Part shown: positions 5,373 through 10,025 of the stretch, piece by piece | Layout: each line of letters begins with the position of its first letter | Position numbering within the stretch: position 1 is the stretch's first letter | Assembly (NCBI GenBank): GCA_024404065.1 | Contig: JAKSQR010000047.1 | Location: forward strand, 1-10,025 | DNA from: Clostridia bacterium | GTDB lineage: Bacteria > Bacillota > Clostridia > Oscillospirales > Acutalibacteraceae | Direction of reading: 5' to 3' | Length of the DNA: 10,025 nucleotides | The notes under the pieces: model-generated | What the model was told of the DNA's origin: nothing | What the model saw: the letters and a program-made list of their open reading frames with translations, nothing else | Database searches by the model: none | Position numbers and translations under genes: made by a program

Positions 5373-7192
5373 CATATCATAAATACCCTTATGGCGCTGT
5401 TGCAGAGGGCACAGAAATTACATTGCGTATTATTCTGCCCCGTAGCTTCGGCTGTAATGGGGCTGCCCTTCGCATACATAAAGATGGCGAAAACAGCTGC
5501 GATATACCTATGAGCTGGGATGGTATGCAGGGTGATAATGAGGAATGGTGGAAGGTAACCTTTACCCCCGCTGAGTCAGGCTTATACTACTATCACTTCT
5601 GCATTTACAACAGCTATAGCGAAAGTGTAATTACCCGCTTTGAGGGGTCAAAGGGTCTTATAAGTGCAGAGGGCGGTGAGTTTTTCTTTACCGCTTATGA
5701 TAAGGATTTTGAAACCCCTGACAAAATCAAGGGCTCAATAATTTACCAGATTTTCCCTGACAGATTCTGCTTTTCAGGTAATGCCAAAAAAGTAAAGGCA
5801 GACACAAAAGTGCTTCGTGATGACTGGGGAAATGACCCTATGTGGGAGCCTGACAACACAGGTAAAATCAGTAAGTATGACTTCTTTCAGGGCGACTTTA
5901 AGGGTATTGAAAGTAAGCTCCCCTATCTTAAAAGCCTTGGTGTAGGCTACATCTACTTAAACCCCATTTTCCTTGCAGAGTCTAACCACAGGTATGATAC
6001 CGCTGATTACGAAAAGCCGGATACCCTGCTTGGCACTCAGAAGGATTTTACATCACTTTGCAAAAAGGCAAAGGAGATGGGCATAGAAATAATACTTGAT
6101 GGTGTTTTCAGCCATACAGGTGCAGACAGTAAATACTTTAATAAAAGCAAAAACTTCGGTGAAGGCGGAGCATACAATGATGTAAACTCCCCCTATTACA
6201 GCTGGTATAAGTTTGAGGAATACCCCGACAAATACGATTGCTGGTGGGGTGTGGATATCCTGCCCGAGGTTGACGAAGAAAACGACAATTATATTGAGTA
6301 TATCTCCGCAATTCTTAAAAAATGGCAGAAGCTTGGTGCCTCTGGCTGGAGGCTTGATGTAGCTGATGAGCTGCCTGATAAATTCCTTGACGCCCTTCGC
6401 AAGGCGGTAAAGGCTCAGGATAAGGATGCCATTGTTTTAGGTGAAGTGTGGGAGGATGCCTCAGTTAAAATAAGCTACAGTCAGCGCAGGCGCTACCTTC
6501 AGGGCAGGCAGCTTGACTCTGTAATGAATTACCCCTACGCAGACGCCCTTGTGCATTTTGCAGTTACAGGCGAGGCTGAGGGCTTCAACGATAAAATTTC
6601 AGAATTAACTGAAAACTACCCCAAGTGTGTTGTGGATTGCCTTATGAATCATATCGGCACCCACGATACCTGCAGAATACTTAACAGATTAGGCACACTT
6701 GATGCCTACAAGAGCGACCACATCAACAGATATAAAGGTGATATGACCCCTGAGGAAACTGAGAGAGGCAAACGCCTGCTTAAAATGATATCTGTAATGC
6801 AGTTTACTCTGCCCGGTGTGCCAAGTATCTACTATGGTGATGAGGTTGCCGCAAGCGGTGGTGTAGACCCCTTCAACCGCAAGTGCTACCCATGGGGCAA
6901 TGAGGATTTATCCATGCTTGCCCATTATAAAATGCTTGGTAAAATCAGAAATGAGCACCCTGCATTTATTGACGGCAGCTTTGTGCCTGTTTCAGACACT
7001 ATGGGCTGTGTTGCTTATGAAAGACAAGGTCACGGTGAAAGAGTAATTACCGTTGCAAACCGCAACAGCCACCCTATCACCTACGGCTTACCAGGTGACA
7101 AATTTATATCCCTGACCGGTCAGGAAGTATCAGGGAATCAGCTGCACCTTGAAGGTGAATCAGCTGCAATATTATATATGAGTTGTGATTGA
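5342..7192 (+). CDS. Cytoplasmic GH13 alpha-glucan hydrolase (neopullulanase/cyclomaltodextrinase-like)
   Basis: A 616-residue alpha-amylase-superfamily enzyme predicted to cleave alpha-1,4 (possibly alpha-1,6) bonds in maltodextrins. Residues 1-125 form a beta-rich N-terminal domain of the CBM34/E-set kind, with no signal peptide. The TIM barrel starts near IIYQIFPDRF (133-142). The conserved regions are DGVFSH (253-258), GWRLDVADE with nucleophile D339, VLGEVWE with acid/base E368, and GTHDT with H441 and transition-state stabiliser D442. WWGVDILPEVDEEN (301-314) is typical of the neopullulanase/cyclomaltodextrinase group, and a small C-terminal beta domain ends the protein. Serine and threonine replace the usual asparagines in regions I and IV, which I believe is common in clostridial members, so activity is expected. 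The start at ATG 5342 is set by GGAGG (5330-5334) at 7-nt spacing. Exact specificity cannot be assigned. Confidence 0.93.
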   Translation: MDFIPFNSRLTYHKYPYGAVAEGTEITLRIILPRSFGCNGAALRIHKDGENSCDIPMSWDGMQGDNEEWWKVTFTPAESGLYYYHFCIYNSYSESVITRFEGSKGLISAEGGEFFFTAYDKDFETPDKIKGSIIYQIFPDRFCFSGNAKKVKADTKVLRDDWGNDPMWEPDNTGKISKYDFFQGDFKGIESKLPYLKSLGVGYIYLNPIFLAESNHRYDTADYEKPDTLLGTQKDFTSLCKKAKEMGIEIILDGVFSHTGADSKYFNKSKNFGEGGAYNDVNSPYYSWYKFEEYPDKYDCWWGVDILPEVDEENDNYIEYISAILKKWQKLGASGWRLDVADELPDKFLDALRKAVKAQDKDAIVLGEVWEDASVKISYSQRRRYLQGRQLDSVMNYPYADALVHFAVTGEAEGFNDKISELTENYPKCVVDCLMNHIGTHDTCRILNRLGTLDAYKSDHINRYKGDMTPEETERGKRLLKMISVMQFTLPGVPSIYYGDEVAASGGVDPFNRKCYPWGNEDLSMLAHYKMLGKIRNEHPAFIDGSFVPVSDTMGCVAYERQGHGERVITVANRNSHPITYGLPGDKFISLTGQEVSGNQLHLEGESAAILYMSCD

Positions 7193-7194
7193 TA

Positions 7195-8052
7195 ATGGAT
7201 ATTTACGATCCCTTTGGTCAGAATAAAAAGAAGAAAAAATCTCAGATAGATAAAAAGCTTTATGCACTTATTGCGGCAGGCTTTACCCTTGTGCTTATCT
7301 TCTCAATAATCTTTATGATTAAGCAGGATAATCCCCTTGGTGGTGAAGAGGTAAAATCCACCACTGCAGGTGAGGCTGAGGAGGAAACCTCCGCTCTGCC
7401 AAAATCTGACAGCTACTATCTTTTCTGGGTAACTGATGCGGATAATAAAGAGCTGGAATTTCTTTGGGTTGCAAGGCTCAGAATGCCTAAATGCTCCCTT
7501 TCAGTTTACTCCCCCTCCACACAGGATTTAATTGTGGATGACGAAAGCAGCTACAGAATTGGTGACTATTACTCACTTTACGGCTCAAAACAGTTTGTAA
7601 CTGCAATGGAAAAAAATTACGGCATTAAGTTTGCAAATTATATGGGCTCCACCGCACCTATGTTCAGGCAGATGGTAAACAGCATAGGCGGTGTTACACT
7701 TGATGTAAAGCACCAGATAAGCTACAGCGATAAGTTTAACCTTGTGCTTGGCAAAGGCGAAAACTACATCAAGGGTGAGCTTCTTTACAGATATCTTGAA
7801 TATGTAGGCTTTGCTGAGGAGTTTGAGCTTTCAGACCGTAGTGAGGTGCTTATAGATATATTTGAGAGTGTATTTGTACCCGCAAACAGCAATAAGGCAA
7901 ATTCCATCTTTTCACAGATTACAAACAATATGATTTCAGATATTACCATTGTTACCTTCTCCGAAAAATCTGATGAGCTGAATTATCTTTATGAGCACGG
8001 ATTATCATCAGCAAAGGCAGAGAGTACAATAGAAGGTCTTAAGAGAGGCTAA
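7195..8052 (+). CDS. Membrane-anchored LytR-CpsA-Psr (LCP)-like protein, catalytic motifs degraded
   Basis: A 285-residue protein (counted from ATG 7195) with a lysine-rich cytoplasmic N-terminus (residues 11-21), one membrane segment at about 22-42, a low-complexity Thr/Glu linker (52-70) and an extracellular domain. That domain follows the LCP layout: SYYLFWVTDADNKELEFLWV (73-92) for the first strands, YGSKQFVTAMEKNYGI (129-144), a central helix leading into NSIGGVTLDV (162-171; the LCP GGV hallmark), then GKGENYIKGELLYRYLEY and a DRSEVLID helix. Genuine LCP enzymes, which attach wall polymers to peptidoglycan, need arginines in the IPRD and YVRxR motifs. Here these read YSPSTQD and YRYLEY, so a non-catalytic lipid-binding or scaffold role is likely. 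Start choice: a TTG at 7189 would add two residues; ATG 7195 lies 2 nt after the GH13 stop, and both have only a weak ribosome site. The family call is moderately sure. Confidence 0.72.
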   Translation: MDIYDPFGQNKKKKKSQIDKKLYALIAAGFTLVLIFSIIFMIKQDNPLGGEEVKSTTAGEAEEETSALPKSDSYYLFWVTDADNKELEFLWVARLRMPKCSLSVYSPSTQDLIVDDESSYRIGDYYSLYGSKQFVTAMEKNYGIKFANYMGSTAPMFRQMVNSIGGVTLDVKHQISYSDKFNLVLGKGENYIKGELLYRYLEYVGFAEEFELSDRSEVLIDIFESVFVPANSNKANSIFSQITNNMISDITIVTFSEKSDELNYLYEHGLSSAKAESTIEGLKRG

Positions 8053-8055
8053 AGC

Positions 8056-9204
8056 ATGAAAAAAAGAACAATACTTGCCATTGTGGCAATAGCAATTGCT
8101 CTTATTTCTGTGTTCAGATTAAAACAGCAGTTTCCTGAGCTTACCTGGCCCGTAATTGATAATTACTCAAGTGACCCGGAAACAGTTACTGATAAGGGAA
8201 GCCCCTATAAAATTTACTACGACCAGCTGGCACCCATCGAAAAGCAGGCATACAACATGATTATGGAAGAAATCTACGATATGCCGGATAAAATCCTTGT
8301 GCCTGACCTTGACGAAAATGAGCTGGATAACGTATTTGAGGCTATCCTTTCAGATAATCCTGATTTATTCTTCCTTGGCAGAAGATGCTCAGTCAGAGCC
8401 GTACTCTGGAATAACTTCTTTCAGGCGGAGTACATAATAAGCAAAGAGGAATACCCTCAGCAGAAGGCTGAGCTTGAAAGAAAGACAAAGGAAATAATTG
8501 CTACCCTGCCAAGGGATAGTGAATATAACACAGAGCTGGCAATACACGACTACATAGTAAAGCATACGGATTATAAAATTGAAGAGAGGCAGTATGTTTA
8601 CTCATCATCATACGGCTGCCTTGTTAATGGTATAGCCGCCTGCGAGGGCTACTCAAAGGCTGCAAAGCTGCTTATGGATGAGGTAGGCATTAAAAGCTAC
8701 CTTATAAGTGGCACCGCAGTTACCTCACAGGAGGAGGGTGGCAACCACATGTGGAATATAGTTGAGATTGATGGTAAATACTATCACCTTGACTGCACAT
8801 GGGATGACCCTATTACAGATAAGAATACCCGTACAATTCAGCACACCTACTTCAATGTATCTGACAGCGTTATTAAAAAATCTCACTCCAATTTTTCACT
8901 TAATTTAGACTGCTCCTCATCAGGTGCAAATTACTATGAGAAAAACGGTCTTATTTTCAGTGATTACAGCAGAAGTGATGAGGATAAGCTTGCAGATACC
9001 CTCTATAAGCAATATTACGCAGGTGTAAAGGAAATTCAGATAGGCTTCGGCTCAAAGGATTCCTTTGATGAGGCTAAAAAGCAGCTTATTACTGACAGCA
9101 GAATTTATAAAGTGCTCAGCAAAAAGGGTGACTACTTTGCACGTAAAATAACAGGCTACTATGAGAATGCTGATGCCTACACCCTCACCTTTATTTTTAA
9201 GTAA
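8056..9204 (+). CDS. Exported or membrane-anchored transglutaminase-like protein
   Basis: The 382-residue protein has an N-terminal signal or anchor segment (about residues 4-20 after MKKR), a helical region (55-150) and a transglutaminase-like (TGc) core. The catalytic triad is visible: C196 in AACEGYSKAAKLL, H231 in GGNHMWNIVEIDG and D246 in YYHLDCTWDDP. Bacterial proteins of this type are usually predicted thiol hydrolases or peptidases acting at the cell surface; true protein cross-linking is rarely shown. Residues about 285-382 form a C-terminal region beginning NYYEKNGLIF, which I cannot assign to a named domain. The ATG at 8056 lies 3 nt after the LCP-like stop and is preceded by AGAGG (8044-8048). 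Both neighbouring proteins face the outside, which fits a joint envelope role, although the substrate is unknown. No catalytic residue is missing. Confidence 0.88.
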   Translation: MKKRTILAIVAIAIALISVFRLKQQFPELTWPVIDNYSSDPETVTDKGSPYKIYYDQLAPIEKQAYNMIMEEIYDMPDKILVPDLDENELDNVFEAILSDNPDLFFLGRRCSVRAVLWNNFFQAEYIISKEEYPQQKAELERKTKEIIATLPRDSEYNTELAIHDYIVKHTDYKIEERQYVYSSSYGCLVNGIAACEGYSKAAKLLMDEVGIKSYLISGTAVTSQEEGGNHMWNIVEIDGKYYHLDCTWDDPITDKNTRTIQHTYFNVSDSVIKKSHSNFSLNLDCSSSGANYYEKNGLIFSDYSRSDEDKLADTLYKQYYAGVKEIQIGFGSKDSFDEAKKQLITDSRIYKVLSKKGDYFARKITGYYENADAYTLTFIFK

Positions 9205-9220
9205 GAAAGGCGGTAAGCCA

Positions 9221-9784
9221 ATGGATAAAGAAAGAATTGAAAAAGCGGTAAGAGAAATTCTTATTGCAGTGGGCGAAGACCCTGACAGACCCGGACTTGT
9301 AGAAACCCCTGCAAGAGTTGCAAGGATGTATGAGGAGGTTTTTGCAGGCCTTGAGGATGACCCCACACGCCATCTTAAGCTCTTTGATGAGGGCAGTGAT
9401 GAGATGGTAATTGTGCGTGATATACCCATGTACTCCATGTGTGAGCATCACCTTTTACCCTTTGTAGGCAAGGCTCACATTGCTTATATACCTGCTGACG
9501 GCAAGGTAATAGGCCTTTCAAAGCTTGCAAGGATTGTAGACTCCTTTGCAAAGAAGCCACAGCTTCAGGAAAGGCTCACATCACAGATTGCCGACTTTCT
9601 CAATGATAACCTGCACCCCCTTGGTGTGGCAGTAGTTGTAGAGGCAGAGCATCTTTGTATGACTATGCGTGGTGCTAAGGCATCAGGCTCACAGACCCGC
9701 ACATCTGCCCTTCGTGGCATTATGAGAAATGACGCAAAAACAAGAGCAGAGGCACTTTCCCTTCTTACAGGAGGCAGAGGCTGA
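9221..9784 (+). CDS. folE: GTP cyclohydrolase I
   Basis: Converts GTP to 7,8-dihydroneopterin triphosphate and formate, the first step of tetrahydrofolate synthesis; cytoplasmic homodecamer in known members. The 187-residue protein has the standard features: ETPARVARMYEEVF (28-41), MCEHHLLPF with zinc ligands C74 and H77 and active-site H76, the substrate-binding KVIGLSKLARIVD (95-107), QERLTSQIA, and the final EHLCMTMRG with H144 and the third zinc ligand C146, followed by GSQTRTSALRG. It is therefore the zinc-dependent type IA enzyme. I chose ATG 9221 because it gives the usual N-terminus and has AAAGG (9206-9210) in front. Frame extension to an upstream ATG at 9161 would add 20 residues that lie inside the preceding gene. 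The stop overlaps the folP start by one base (TGATG), implying coupled translation. Confidence 0.97.
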   Translation: MDKERIEKAVREILIAVGEDPDRPGLVETPARVARMYEEVFAGLEDDPTRHLKLFDEGSDEMVIVRDIPMYSMCEHHLLPFVGKAHIAYIPADGKVIGLSKLARIVDSFAKKPQLQERLTSQIADFLNDNLHPLGVAVVVEAEHLCMTMRGAKASGSQTRTSALRGIMRNDAKTRAEALSLLTGGRG

Positions 9785-10025
9785 TGTTTAAGGCAGGCTC
9801 ATATACTATGCCCCTTGGCAGCAAAACCTACATTATGGGCATACTTAATTACACACCCGATTCTTTTTCAGACGGTGGCAGATATTTCACTACCGAAAAG
9901 GCTCTTGAGCAGGCTTTACTTATGGAAAAGCAGGGCGCTGATATTATAGACTTAGGCGCAAACTCCACAAGACCCGGTGCAACAATTTTATCCGATAAGG
10001 ATGAGCTTAAAAGGCTTGAGGAAAT
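9784..10025 (+). CDS. folP: Dihydropteroate synthase (3' end cut by window)
   Basis: Only the first 80 codons are in the window. The product joins para-aminobenzoate to dihydropterin pyrophosphate to make dihydropteroate and is the target of sulfonamides. The diagnostic N-terminal motifs are present: IMGILNYTPDSFSDGG (17-32), with the Asn and Thr-Pro-Asp-Ser-Phe-Ser-Asp loop, and GADIIDLGANSTRPGA (51-66), where many homologues read DIGGESTRPGA (Ala-Asn in place of Gly-Glu before STRPGA). The ATG at 9784 overlaps the folE stop by one base. The folE-folP order matches clostridial folate operons, in which folB and folK functions often follow; those would lie outside this window. Confidence 0.96.
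   Translation, partial: MFKAGSYTMPLGSKTYIMGILNYTPDSFSDGGRYFTTEKALEQALLMEKQGADIIDLGANSTRPGATILSDKDELKRLEE

Noticed and set aside
6092..6673. GH13 as an inactive homologue because regions I and IV lack the usual asparagines (DGVFSH, GTHDT)
   Set aside because: The three catalytic carboxylates (D339, E368, D442) and both histidines (H258, H441) are intact, and these substitutions are, to my knowledge, common in clostridial GH13 enzymes.
9161..9220. Upstream in-frame extension of folE by 20 codons
   Set aside because: The extension lies within the preceding gene's coding end. GTP cyclohydrolase I proteins typically begin close to MDKERIEKAV, and a ribosome site fits ATG 9221.
9052..9438. Minus-strand open frame of 128 codons spanning the transglutaminase-like/folE junction
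   Set aside because: Both plus-strand genes are strongly supported by catalytic motifs, and the antisense translation shows no family features.

Overview
The window reads as a chromosomal stretch from a Gram-positive anaerobe of the class Clostridia, most likely an Oscillospirales/Ruminococcaceae-type gut bacterium. This rests on strong GGAGG-type ribosome binding sites, tightly packed same-strand genes, a DUF3842 protein, clostridial-type GH13 and LCP/transglutaminase-like envelope proteins, and RnfD/E/A homologues. The assignment is an inference from gene content and style; no rRNA or other phylogenetic marker is present. All genes lie on the + strand. No mobile elements, CRISPR, tRNA or rRNA genes were seen.

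Layout. Positions 1-1867 hold the end of one operon: an almost complete DUF3842 gene whose stop overlaps (ATGA) the start of a membrane-anchored M20 metallopeptidase. It ends in a clear intrinsic terminator (1877-1906). A short intergenic region (1868-2068) then carries a good sigma-A-type promoter (TTGATT, 17 bp, TATAAT, with TG extension), a palindrome over the -35 box and a leader hairpin. From 2069 to the window end runs one apparent operon with gaps no larger than 21 nt: rpe, an RnfD-like gene, an RnfE-like gene, an RnfA-like gene, a 92-residue single-pass membrane protein, a cytoplasmic GH13 alpha-glucan hydrolase, a degenerate LytR-CpsA-Psr-like membrane protein, an exported transglutaminase-like protein, folE and the start of folP.

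The most interesting part is 2739-5372. The three polytopic Rnf subunits are kept in their usual relative order (D, E, A). The three subunits with peripheral redox domains (C, G, B) are absent from the places they normally occupy. In the retained subunits, three of the four cysteines that hold the intramembrane [2Fe-2S] cluster in Rnf/Nqr are replaced by Ser/Ser/Thr, and the RnfD flavin-attachment motif is altered. The RnfE-like protein has gained an acidic tail of about 70 residues, and an orphan small membrane protein follows RnfA. This looks like an Rnf-derived membrane core that may no longer transfer electrons in the usual way. Its function is unknown.

How the genes might work together: rpe (pentose phosphates) and GH13 (alpha-glucan breakdown) belong to central carbohydrate metabolism, and folE/folP begin tetrahydrofolate synthesis. 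The LCP-like and transglutaminase-like proteins are predicted to act at the outer face of the membrane. Co-transcription is inferred from spacing only; a shared pathway is not shown by the sequence.
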